DNA of 64,000 nucleotides from Argentina anserina (Eukaryota; Streptophyta; Magnoliopsida; Rosales; Rosaceae). A program made the position numbers and the translations under genes. The notes below the pieces were generated by a model, which was not told the DNA's origin, ran no database searches, and was given only the letters and a program-made list of their open reading frames with translations. The stretch is from the NCBI RefSeq assembly GCF_933775445.1, contig NC_065877.1, forward strand, positions 24,180,001 to 24,244,000. Direction: 5' to 3'. Positions 40,176 to 52,634 of this stretch are shown piece after piece (the first letter of the stretch is position 1; each line of letters begins with the position of its first letter).

Positions 40176-40891
40176 TAGAGGTGGCAAATGGGCCGAAAAG
40201 CCCGAGTCTCGCACTGATCGGGCCTGTTAAAAGTCGGCCCGGCATAATCCGAGCCGTTAGTAGCCCGGCATGGCCCGAGCCTGGTATTATAATGGGCCTA
40301 CCTAGGCCAATGTATTTTAGCCCATGTGCCGGGCTGGGCTCGAGCCCGTTTTGAGCATGGTACGGCCCGGACACGATACATTCATGGGCCGGCCTGTTAA
40401 CACATAATTTATACTATTTATATAAATATTTAAACAATTATCATTATTAGACAATATTATAACTTTTAAATTAAAATCTCTTGTTTATTTCATTATTTTA
40501 ACTATAATATTTCACAAATATTATCAAAGTAGTGAAGAAAGCGTCATTGTTTTGACATACGTAACGTTTTAGAAATAAGATTATGAAATATGTTGTAGTA
40601 TTTTATTTATTTTACTATTCTAAATAATTATATAAAACAAATATTCTAATTACATAATATTTTTATTTGAATTGTGTCTTATAATGCTAATGGGCAGGGC
40701 TAGCCCACTTTTGGACCTGACACCGGCCCGATATAAACTTGGGCCATGACTCATGAGCCGGGTCAGACTTGATGTTTAAGTAAATGGGTTGGCTCGAGTC
40801 TGAGATGATAAATAAATGAGTCGGCTCGAGCACATCATAAGTACAGTTTTGACCTGCTTAAAATAGGCCGGTTAGGCCCGTTTGCCACCTC
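40176..40891. mobile_element. Mutator-type MITE (716 bp)
   Basis: The termini are TAGAGGTGGCAAATGGGC on the left and, on the complement of the right end, GAGGTGGCAAACGGGC. The flanks share gactcgagtg (40166-40175 and 40892-40901), matching the 9-10-bp target duplications of Mutator-like elements. The ends are rich in GGCCCG blocks, which makes them strongly self-complementary, and the middle is AT-rich. There is no transposase. It lies about 140 bp upstream of the RTEL1 TATA box and so may shape that promoter. Confidence 0.8.
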
Positions 40892-41027
40892 GACTCGAGT
40901 GACTATGCAATAAAAAAAACTCAAGTGGGATTTAATTTTGCATTTGTTTCTTTGAAAATATTAGAAAATGCCCACAAGTAATTACACGTCTTTTATTGCG
41001 CAAAAAAGACATAAAAACGGAAAATGG

Positions 41028-41053
41028 TATATAAAAGAGCGATATGGCGGGAA
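41028..41053 (+). promoter_or_regulatory. RTEL1 core promoter: TATA box and E2F-like site
   Basis: TATATAAAAG lies at 41028-41037, about 150 bp upstream of the ATG at 41189. GGCGGGAA at 41046-41053 is a near-consensus E2F site. E2F control would fit a replication-linked helicase, but this is inferred from one motif. Confidence 0.5.
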
Positions 41054-41188
41054 GACTGCGCCACTTTTGAGTCTCTATTTCCCCCAATCTCCCTCCCCCA
41101 CAGCAATTAGGGTTTTGCAGATTTGACATCCTCACCCCAAATTCTCATTCAATCATCGACAAAGTTCTCATCTTTTTCCCACCATCAG

Positions 41189-44100
41189 ATGCCGACTTAC
41201 AGTATCAGAGGCGTCGATGTCGATTTCCCATTCGAGGCCTACGATTGCCAGCTCGTTTACATGGAGAAAGTCATTCAGTCTCTTCAGCAAGTAAGCTTCC
41301 CCCTCTAATCTCTCTATTTCCTAACTTCATTTCTTGCTCTTAAAACCCACAAGTAGTTGATGTTATGGAAGAAAAAAGGAATCAACTTTTCTTAATTGAA
41401 TCTTTTTGGGGATGTTTGTGTGATATTCAGTTTGGGGCTTTTAACACATGTTAATCAAATGAGTATTTGGGCATGTAACCCTAAATTGGACACTGAGTCC
41501 TTATGGGTATAGGATGAGTATAGATTTTAAGTTCACATCAGTATTCAATTGGGGAAATGGTGAGTCAGATTGATAGTACATGTACTGGGTATCATTGTTC
41601 TAATGTATTTCAGCGGTTTTAATACATATGTTGTCTGTGATCACTGATCAGTATTGTTTCCAGGTCATAATGAATTTCGGTTATTGAGACATATATTGTT
41701 ATTTGTTTAGAGTCATTGGTGTGATTTTGATTTGTGTCTTTGCATACAATGATGCAGAGATCTAATGCACTGCTGGAGAGTCCGACTGGAACTGGGAAAA
41801 CCCTTTGTCTTCTCTGTGCCACATTGGCTTGGAGGAAGAGCTTGGGGGTTTTCTCAACTGGTCCTAATGTTAAGACGAGTCTGATTAATGGTGATAAATC
41901 AGGTGGTTCGATGTCCCAGTCTCAGTCACAGGGCAATGATCATCCTACCATAATTTATGCGTCCCGCACTCACAGCCAGATCCGGCAAGTAATTCAAGAG
42001 TTGCAGCGAAGCTCATACAGGTCAGTCATTGGATGGCTTTTCATTAATATGGTTAAGTTTCAGATTTATTAGCAGCATTACTTTTAGCTGAGTCTCTATT
42101 TTTGTTCCTGTGTTTATTCACCAATTGATGCACACAGTTTCCTGATATTGCTGTGTTGAATGTACAACAAGCCTTGTTGTGACTTGTTTTCTACTTTAAA
42201 GGACTGGTAGTTTGCAGTGTTTACGATCTATTGCTGTCTTGGGCTTTCAATTATACCCATTTCTTTTTATAGATGTTAGTTCGTTAAATTTTTCAATATA
42301 TAAATAGTTAGTCTTTCATATTTTTTTCTGTTGTCTTTAAGGCGATGTTCTGCACACCTTGAACCATGCAGTAGTAAACTAATATTAACCCCAGGAGGAA
42401 TGTATTTCTCAGTGACTGCGTGTACACTGCAACTCTAGTTGTCTTTTTGAACGGTACCTAAAGACTACATTGATGGCTTGTCCAATAGACATAGCATTGG
42501 AGTCAATTTCTGGATAGTATTACATATACATGACATAAAACTGCACACGGCGCCTATTGTTTATATAATAAACTGAGCAGGTGCTGATTTCCAATTTCCT
42601 CACTACAGTTGTGAACTTGTGATAGTCTTTGCAACTTGCGGTTCTCAAAACTAGTCTTGACACATGAAGATACTTCAGTACTAATTAAAGAAATTATTAA
42701 TCACGTTGGAGATTAATTTCTACTTGGAAACTGCGCTGATTTTGACAATTTGCAGGCCAAAAATGGTAGTATTGGGGTCTCGAGAGCAATTATGCATTCA
42801 TGAAGACGTGAGTTTACTTCATGGGAAAGCGCAGACGAATGCCTGCCATTTCCTCTGCAGAAAGCGTACAAAGCGCTATTGTAAACATTACTCTCGTACT
42901 ACTGGTATGTCTGTGTAGCTTTGTGCTTTTTTTTACACACACACAGTATAAAAATTGAATAGTCAGGATAAAATTCCATTTCCCATTTCTGTAATTCTGT
43001 TATAGGATTGTTTTGTACTTAGCATAGGTGATACTCGTTTTCTGGCTCCTTACTAATATATAAGATTGTGTGTAACGAAGCTCATAACACAGGATGATTT
43101 CGTAGCTTTCATACAGTTATTAGGAGACTGTTAATAATTTTAGTATAAATTAGTACTGCCATTTTGTTGTTAGCTGGTGCTTTATATGCTAGAGGATGGT
43201 GAGCAGGGTGCCTTAAGTTGCTGAAATTTGTGGTTGTATATGTTATAGTTGTTTGGTTGTCATCCTATGCCAAATTCTCTTCTAATCACTGAGTGGAGAG
43301 GGTATTAGGATTTGCCCTGTTATTCTAGCCTGTTGCGTATGTGCAATGCAAATGGTGGGTTGGGTATCTGTGAGTTGCCTGAATCTTGTGGTCCTATGAG
43401 TTAACTGGTAGTATCCGCTTGGGATGATTAAGGAAATTATAAAAGTAAATTTGTAGATGAGTTATGGGTTATGGAGTTTCTTTTTCTAAATAAGCGGACT
43501 AGATTACGTTTCAGAATGTTACGGTGATTTGATTATTAGTTGGTATGATATTTGTTGAATGAGTGGGAAGCTTTGAAGTTCTTCTACTGTTTTTCGTGTA
43601 TCATACTGCAGTAACTTGACCGATATTCCTCAAGTTTCTTTATGATGTATTGCACATTTTGAAGAATTCTAATTTGCTGGCTGGGTTTCTGTTGTAGATT
43701 ACTTGAAGAATAATTCTCATCTTGGAGATGAACCTATTGACATTGAGGATTTGGTCAATATTGGAAAAAAATCTGGGCCGTACGTTCTTTTATCAGTGTT
43801 CTTTCACCTTATTGAAATGATATCCATACATCTCCTATCCTTTATTATTCCCCGAACCCAATCCTGTTGTCGCTTAAGGTTGATTTAGCTTGCCATTTAC
43901 TTGTTACCTTCTTATTGCAGGTGCCCTTATTACTTGTCCAGGGATCTTCATAAGGTTGTCGATATATTATTTGCGCCCTACAACTATCTTATTGACCGTG
44001 GGTTTCGAAAATCACTACAAATTAATTGGAGAAACAGTATTCTCATTTTTGATGAAGCTCACAACCTGGTAAGGATTACATGGAAATATTAGTTTTTAAA

Positions 44101-46284
44101 AACTCTAATTTTCTAAGTTGGCTGTCTCTGAAAGCTATATAGTTAATCTCTAAGCCACCCTTCGAACGGATGCAACTTCTAAATAAGAAACTGTTAATTT
44201 ATTTTTCATGCAGAATTAATAGTTATTAGGTTTTAGACAAGCTAACATAAGTATTTTTTTTAAAAGCTAACATAAGCGTTAAATAATGCAGGAAAGTATA
44301 TGTGCGGATGCAGCTTCTTTCGACTTGCCATCTTGGCTTCTTACAGCATGCATCTCTGAAGCAAAAAATTGTATCGATCTTTCTGTACAAAGAAGGGATG
44401 AATCAATTGATAAATCAAAGAATCCAGATAACTTTGCAATTCTTAGAGGTAAACCTTCTTGCTCTTTCCAGTCAGTACTATGCCAGTAAATAGTCAGTCA
44501 ATCACCATGATGTTTTGTTGGGACTCAATGTTTATATACCATTATACCTTGTTTCTTTGATGGTGTCCTTTTTATTACAGTTTAGGACAGCTAGCTTTTG
44601 TTATTTCTTTTTCTCTTGCTATGGATGTGATGTTCTTCCACAAAAAAAATATTTGGCTATGGTTTTTTACCAGTGATTCATATCGTGCAGCGCTTCTCTT
44701 GAAGCTTGAGAAGCGGATTTCTGAAGTACCTATTCAGTCCAAGGAATTGGGATACACTAAGCCTGGATCATATATTTATGAACTCCTTGCTGATTTAAAC
44801 ATCACAACGGATACTGTCCCTATGATCATTAATATAATTGAGGAAGCTACACTACTTATCGAGGAAGATAACCAGCAGAATTCTAAACGCAATGTCTGCC
44901 GACTAGAAAGCATTAGTGACATCCTGAATACAATTTTCAGAGATATAAGCAATGCAAATTCGTATCGCGTAAGTTTGCACATTGATTTGCTAGTTATTTA
45001 GCCGGGGAACTTTAGTAGGAGATCTAGTTTCCAGTTTTCATTGCCTTATTATTTTAGAAGAATGTATTACTTTTCTCGAATGAAGATCATTGTTCTGCTC
45101 ATCTTAGGTTCACGTACAGGAAGTTCAAGGAAGTGCAACAGATGATTTAAAGGGTGAGTGACCACTTATATTCTGTAATATATGGAATTGAAACGTTATT
45201 CACGTTATGGTTTTAGAATATCAGATTGAGTCTACTGTTTGCGAGTGACTTTTCTTTTGTTCTGCACACCACCCTCCCCAAAATAAATAAATTAAAAAAC
45301 AAAAACAAAACATAAATGGGCATAATGAAGGACTTCGGTTGACCAAGTTCTTCACAATGGATTTATATATCGTCTGAGAAAGGTATCTAATTGTAGCTTC
45401 TTTTATGCCAAGTTGCTGGAACTTCTCTCAGTAAGGTGTTCTTATGTATGATGTGATAGTGACAATTGTATTCTATATTTGTTGATTCCAGGGAAGCCAT
45501 CTAGGACACTCAGCTGGTGGTGCTTTCATCCTGGAATTGCAATGGAGGAATTCTCCAAGATGGATGTAGGCTCTATTATATTGACATCTGGCACACTATC
45601 TCCTCTAGACTCATTTGCACAGGAGTTGAAACTGTAAGTATTTTTTTTGCTGTTTATCTTTCATTCATTATGCTTATGGCTGACCTGAATTCCAATAATG
45701 ACAATGTTTTCTTTGTTTGTCAGCGAGTTTCCTGTGCGGCTGGAAAATCCTCATGTTATTACCCCGAGTCAGATATGGGCTGGAGTTGTTCCAGCTGGCC
45801 CTTCTGGTTGCTCTTTCAACTCCTCTTATAAAAGTCGCGACTCAATTGAGTATAAACAGGAACTTGGAAATGCTATTGGTAAGTACCATATCCAGTAGAC
45901 CATATTCCCCTGGTATTTCTGGCTGATGCAACAATTTTGCATGATCTGTTTACCAACTGTTACTTTCCACTGATCTAGACATCACCCTTTTTGATAATAT
46001 ATTAAGCTTAGCAGTCTAGAAAATGCTTCATTATTGTTTTCAGACTTATAAATTGGATGACTTTTGCACTAACAGAGATTTATGTCTTTTAAACATGTCA
46101 CAGTCGTGTACAGTTATAGACCATTTTTCCCTGGAGTTAAAATACAACTGTGTCATGTCCTGCTTCCCATGATGACTGCTATTCAAGTTATATATATGGC
46201 GCACACGCATGCTGACACACCCAAACATGTCTATATACCTACACTTTTGTTCCGAACTTCAGATTGCATATTATTTTATGTCTG

Positions 46285-46326
<42 letters not shown>

Positions 46327-49015
46327 AGACAGACCCAACCTAGCAAACTGGAAAAACCCCACCTTGCTTCTAGCCAATCTGTTTGCTGGGCATTTGATTA
46401 TCATTTGCAAAATGTGTCTGATTCTGTTGTCTTTCATTTGTTTTTTCAGTCAATTTTGCTCGAATTGTACCTGATGGAGTTCTTGTATTCTTTCCTTCTT
46501 ACTACCTTTTGGATCAATGCATTGGGTGCTGGAAGAATATGGTAAGGAATCAATACTCTGGGTCAATAAGTTAAATTGTTTTTTTCTATATTTTATATTT
46601 ATTTGACTTGGAAGAGAAGATTTATTACCAGACGTAACAAACTATAAGAGAGGTGTTTCTATGTCAAGAGTATCACCCATTATGTTCTATTTATGCAGAG
46701 CCAGGCTAATTCAACTACAATATGGGAAAGAATATGCAAAAACAAGAAACCTGTTGTAGAACCTAGACAATCTTCATTATTTCTCTCATCAATTGAGGTG
46801 AAATGACATACGGTGAATCAGTTTTTTTTTAATTATTAACTATGGTCATATCAAGATAGTCCTGCTGTCTGAATATTTTCTGCAGGACTATATGGCTAAG
46901 CTAAAGGACACCTCAGCTTCTGGTGCAATATTTTTTGCCGTTTGCCGTGGTAAGGTATATTTCTATATCCCGTACTATTCACATCTTCGGCTGTGGCAGA
47001 CTTCTGCATATTTGTTGATTGATAAAGAATGGAATATATGTGTGACTTTCATGAAATGAACAATCAGATGTTCAAAGCCTCCAAGGTTATAATTTATAAG
47101 TTTCTAAACCGTAACAGTTTTTTATATCTGTGCTTTGTCTTGCCTACAAAATGTATTTGATAAAATATTTTGGATATTAGTTTGCATTGGTGACTAGTAA
47201 ATATCTTAAGAAGGGGATTGGAATCGATATGCTCTAAAGAACCAAAACAGGCAAACTTGTAGAAAACTGATTTGTTGCACAAGGTATGCTTATTTGTCAA
47301 TATTTTTGACAGAGCCCTGGCATTCATATTGATAAAAAAAAGAAGTGCCTTGGCGTGTGGTATCATTTGGACTGCAGAAGCAATACATCTGTTGCTCTGA
47401 ACATCGATTATATTTCTATTGTATTAGCTTCTCTGTAGCATGTGTAGGTGTTGATATGCATGACATTACTTTTATGATACATCCTGACATTAGCTGCTCT
47501 AGGCTGTCTATGTGGCAAGCAAAACGTAGATGTTAATGTTGATTATAAGATCTTTGTTTCTTGGTGCAAGCTTCCTACATTATCATTAATGAGGAATTTG
47601 ATATCAGAAGCTTGTGACATATTTGATTAGATTAATTTTTCCAGGTAAGTGAAGGATTAGATTTTGCCGATCACGCTGGAAGAGCTGTAATTGTTACTGG
47701 TATGCCGTTTGCCACATGGAATGATCCTAAGGTTTATAATTTTACTCACATTCTACTTCCGATTGCCTTGTCAATGTATTTTATCATTCAAGTCTTGGCC
47801 TCTTTTAGACACTGCAGTTGAGACGGATACTTTTATTGACACTACAGCATTTTCGTTGTTTCCGATTGAATTTGGATTTGTTTGGCTTCTAGCATTAATG
47901 AAATTACTGTTACACCTTATATGAAAAATTAATCCTATCCTATGTGCATTCACCTGAACCTACGTCTTGTATGTCATAGCCGTGTTAGTATCGATGCTTA
48001 GACATTACATTGGATATGAGTCATCTGCACTTGTGTTGAATGACTTAAATCAATGTTAATGACCTAAACTTGCATCTGAAAAATGATGTTCATGAATCAT
48101 GCGTACTTGAGTTAGATTGGTGTTAATGATCTGAACTTGTATCTGAAATGTGATGTTCATGTTACATGAGTACTCTTGATGCTCAGACATCAGATACAAG
48201 TCTGTAAGATATGTGATTCTTGTCAAAGAATTAATCTGGTGGTAAAAAGAAGAAATCTAATTTGCTATCAGGATATTGTTGCTGGTAGTTTTCTATGTCA
48301 TTTGGATGAAAGACTAGAAGGATACTTACGGACTATAAGGGTAAAGGGGCGGAAAAAGTTTGAAATCCGGTGCATTTTCTGTCATTTATGGAATTGGGTT
48401 CCTGTTAGTTTTATGGACTACCCACTTTCTTCTATTACGTTGGACACTAGCTGCTTTGATTCTTTGTAATTATCATGGTAGTGGTTAATATTCTAGGTAT
48501 AGTAAGTAACAGTCTTTTAATTTCATTATTTAATCCATCACTGTTTTCTCTGGGTAACTCTGATAGTTCTTGGCATGATGATTTAGAACATAATACTTGC
48601 ACATGCCCTTAAAATTTGGTTCTTATGTTTGCCATATTTTGCATTGTTACTTATGTAGCTTTATTTCCTTGTACATATGATGATATGTTAATCTATAACA
48701 GGTTCGTCTAAAACGTCAGTACTTAGATGAACAGGCACATTCTCAGCGGCAAGTATGTAAGGTATGTTCCCTATTGCTTGTTCAAAGACACCATGAGGTA
48801 GTGAGTGTTTTTTCTCATTGACTATGCTAATTGGCCTAGTAATCTACCAATATTGGTTGTGCAGGTTCTGACTGGAGATGACTGGTACAATCAACAAGCA
48901 TCACGAGCTGTGAATCAGGCTGTTGGTCGTGTAATCCGTCATCGTCATGATTATGGAGCAATTATTTTTCTTGATGAAAGGTTCTTGCTCTCACTCACTC
49001 ACTCACTCGCTCACT

Positions 49016-49051
<36 letters not shown>

Positions 49052-52000
49052 AAAACAGCAAAAATAACCATACACTTCTGCTTTGATAATTCGATCTTTA
49101 TTTATCATAGTCCGAACTTATGTCTTTACTCACAATTATTGGCATAACCTTTCCAATTTGACAGTTGCAAAACATTTTGGGCGCTTTTTATAGTCGGATC
49201 TCGAATGTACTCTTTTACCATCTGAATGTAAAACATTCTTTTATTACTCTTCATCAATGTTGTTAGGTTATTCCGCTTATAGATAAAGTGGATCTTAAAT
49301 GGATTTTTTTGTTTGGGATTTGTAATTCTAAACGAGAAATGTAGGCTACGCATGACCATGTCTTTGGATTATATGCAAAGTTCATGGGCATATCCATTTT
49401 CTGAATGTTTTTTTTTTTGGATTTTTACTGGTTATCAACAGGAATTAAAACATATGTACTAAAAACAGTTGCTACACTAATATTTATTTTTGATTTTGTC
49501 TCAATTTTTGTGCATAATTTTTGGTATCATAGCAATACTAGGTATACACAACACACCTCTGTACATATTTACATCATCCGTTTTCATTTAAATGTTGACA
49601 GGTTTGCACAGCCAAATCGTCAATCTCAAATATCTCTTTGGATAAGGCCTCATATCAAGGTGCTTCTGGTTTGCAGTTGCTTTTTTTGATCTATTAAAAC
49701 ACGTCTGTACTTACATTGTCTTTTTCAGTGTTACTCCAAATTTGGGGATGTGGTTTATACACTGACCCGTTTCTTCCGGGATGGAGAAGCTCGGGGTCCT
49801 ACAAAGCTGAATTTATTAATAACTAAAAAACAGGGTAAGATTGCTGCAGTTAGAGTTTTCTCAAGCTCTAGGGCTTTAAGTCTAACCAGAATATTTGCAT
49901 GCTCCTCAATGTCTTGTTTCTTCTGTAATGATTGATATCTTTGACTGCGATTCTCATGCTTGTCTAATAAAGGATCTGCTTTGTGATATACTCAACTATT
50001 TGAAATTGACAATGTCTAAGAATATCCATAAGTTGCTATAAACAGTTATCAATGGGCTTGATTCCATCTATTAGATTGTAGATTTGTTAGATTTTTGGGT
50101 TACAGAATTGCATAAATATTGGGATGAGTATATAACATTAGACATTGATGTTAGTTTTTTGAGATAAACGTACATGCATACCTATTTTAACAGTGAAGAA
50201 TATCTTTAACAGTGAAGTATATTGGAATGCCAGTGTTTGTGAGTTGAGCACCTTTAATCCTTCTGCCAATGACGATTTCATTTACTTGTTTTGCATGAGT
50301 GGCAGGAAAGATATATGAGTCGGAAATTCAGCAACCTTCAGACAATTTTTATACAGATAAATGCGTCCCTGGGGTAAATCTTTTATTACTACCTCAGTGA
50401 CCACTCATTATTATTTGTGCAAAAATATGGTAATTAATTTCTCTTACTAATTGTACTTTCAGAATACACAAGTGTTTCAAGACTGTCCTGTAAAGTTAAC
50501 TCCCCTTCCTGAAGCTAGAAGGAAGAAGGTGTCAAGCCTGGTGGGTGAAATTGTCCCTGCTAATCGCTCATCTGTTACTTGCTGCAAGGATCAGTCTGTG
50601 TCATGGAAGTGTTCAAATACTCTATTAGGAAATGAGAACAAGCTTCTTACTCTTAAGAGGAGGAGTATGCAGTATGAAGATGGAAACATAATTGATCTTA
50701 CTGGCGGATCAATGTTTGAAGAAAAGTGTAGGGAAGAAGCCATAACACCATGTTCTGTGAAAAGGTGTAAAGTAAGCCCAGAGCAAGATGCAGTGCAACA
50801 TATTAACAATCAGGCTTTTGAATCACATGACCTTTCTATTATTAGTTCAATTAGAACTGAGAGCTCACATATATCCAAGTCATCTGATAGAGAAAGTACA
50901 CAAATTGCTCAAGCTGGATCAAAACTAGCGCATAAAGACAATGATGTGACATCCACTGCTGGGCCTTCTGGTGATAAGGAAATGACGGGATCTCAATTTC
51001 TTGTTCAGGTGAGGGTTCTTATTACATTTCTCCTTGTTGGCTACACTGACTCTAGAGTTGTGTTAATATTTGGTTTCATTCTGAATTAGTTTTCTTGAGA
51101 ACAAAGCTGAATAGGTATGTGGTGTCATGCAAGCATATAAGCTGATATACGTATTGCTTAAAAAAGTTATGTTACATTTGCTGGTTAGCTTGCCTACCAC
51201 GAATTGTGATGCTTAATTCTGTCCTTGTTGGATCCTTCGATGGTTTTAAGATTACTCTTTACTCTAAATGATTACAGATGAATTAGTTAAAACTGTTTTG
51301 GCCACTTATAAAGTATGGTCTCTATCTGGCAAAACAAAAAGAACTGTGGCATGAGTCACAGGATAGTGAAGGTTATCTATGTACCTTATGCTGAATACTT
51401 GTTTAGAAAAGGAACAGAAAGATACAGACTTTTCTTAGAACATATCTTAGTTTGGGACATGCGAAATAGTCTAACAGATTACACTTTGTTCACTGGATAT
51501 ATCGTCAAGTGCCTGATCCCATTTTTATTGAAACCCATTCTCATGTAGTTGGATATATTTGGTCTTTCTTCTCTACAAATTCATAGTTTTCCTGATTGAG
51601 GTTGTAAATGAACAGCTTAGTGTTTTTGGATATTTTTCCTTGTGCTCTGCAGGTCAAAGAGAAACTTAGCACTATGGAGTATAAAGAATTTGTCAACCTG
51701 ATGAAGGCACTGAAGTCCAAAGCAATGAACATAAGTGAAGTTTTACAATCAATTGTGAGATTGTTTTCTGGACCAGAGAGGCTTTCCCTTCTTAAAAGGT
51801 GATACTGTCCATCCAACCTGATATATGATAGAATGATGAGCACAAAAAATATGGTTGGTACTTGTTCAACAAATCATATCCGCAAATCCTTTAAAAAAGA
51901 TCTTATCTTAAACATAAAATAAACAAGTACTTCATTGAAATTTGGATGTGTTTTTGATCCAATGGTTGGCGAGCATAGATGCTGTACAAGTAAGAGTCAA

Positions 52001-52634
52001 AGATCAAGATTGTGCGTCTAGCTCTATATATAGACAGGGCTTCTTGGTTAAGGAGGTCCGCACCAATGGTTTTGGTGCGGATTTCCATTTTTGCACCACT
52101 TTTCGATTGAATTTCCTCATCTCCACCGTCTAGTATCAAGATAATATTATGTAGATTATTTCTGTAAAATTTCAGTCAATTTGGTAATCGCTAAGGCCTC
52201 AAAATTGCGCTTTTTTTGTCAAAAACATGAATGGTTTATGTTTGACAGAATCCAGTCCGTTCATTTTTTTTTCGATTTTGAGGGCCTTAACGATCACCAA
52301 ATTGGCTGAAATTTTACAGAGATGATCTACATAATATTATCTAGATACTAGACGGTAGAGATGTGGAAATTCGATCGAAAAGTGGTGCAACAATGGAAAT
52401 CCGCACCAAAACCATTGGTGCGGACCTCCTTAGCCAAGAAGCCCTGTCTATATAGATATATAGATATATACGATGAGTTTGACATCTCTTATTTGAGGCT
52501 CTTACTATTTCTCTATTACAATTGTCAACAGATTCAAATATTTTATCCCTGCAAAGTATCAGTCCATGTACGAGCACTATTTTCAAACCAATGGAGTCTT
52601 CTCAAAGCATAACAGCAAGGCTGGTTTTTCTTGA
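41189..52634 (+). CDS. RTEL1: RTEL1-like Fe-S DEAH helicase
   Basis: Nuclear superfamily 2 5'-3' DNA helicase that unwinds D-loops and secondary structures and protects telomeres and recombination intermediates. I joined 22 coding exons, all GT-AG and in phase: 41189-41290, 41758-42020, 42756-42904, 43698-43779, 43921-44068, 44292-44448, 44691-44968, 45108-45153, 45492-45633, 45724-45878, 46450-46541, 46699-46797, 46886-46954, 47645-47731, 48702-48761, 48865-48980, 49602-49659, 49729-49834, 50306-50373, 50463-51008, 51653-51798, 52532-52634. They give about 1023 residues (Arabidopsis: about 1040). Walker A is SPTGTGKT (residues 42-49). Fe-S cysteines are near 135, 152, 164 and 200. DEAH is at 243-246 and motif [11 protein letters not shown] at about 661-669. 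A harmonin-N-like region lies near the C-terminus. The last exon ([17 protein letters not shown]) lies beyond a hairpin MITE; reading through the previous donor would stop at LLKR. Confidence 0.95.
46286..46325 (+). repeat. (CT)n microsatellite in an RTEL1 intron
   Basis: About 20 CT units in the intron between the tenth and eleventh coding exons. Confidence 0.9.
48034..48176 (+). repeat. Imperfect tandem duplication in an RTEL1 intron
   Basis: Two units of about 71 bp follow one another (48034-48104 and 48105-48176). Each contains a form of ttaatgacctaaacttgcat and then gatgttcatg. Intron between the fourteenth and fifteenth coding exons. Confidence 0.65.
48991..49049 (+). repeat. (CACT)n then (TC)n compound microsatellite
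   Basis: A few CACT units followed by about 15 TC units, starting 10 bp after the donor of the sixteenth RTEL1 coding exon, where they could affect splicing. Confidence 0.85.
52030..52451. mobile_element. Long-hairpin foldback MITE in the last RTEL1 intron
   Basis: The left arm begins gacagggcttcttggttaag and the complement of the right arm begins gacagggcttcttggctaag. The arms continue in register for about 200 bp with only scattered differences and meet near 52235. TATA-rich sequence flanks both ends. No coding capacity. A transcript through it would fold into a nearly perfect double-stranded RNA about 200 bp long. Confidence 0.75.

Noticed and set aside
46082..46545. 130-codon and 93-codon open frames rich in Ser-Leu repeats
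   Set aside because: Created by the (CT)n microsatellite in an RTEL1 intron and partly by the eleventh exon in its true frame.
52341..52612. Open frames on both strands near the RTEL1 3' end
   Set aside because: They are shadows of the foldback MITE; only the RTEL1 last exon at 52532-52634 has support.
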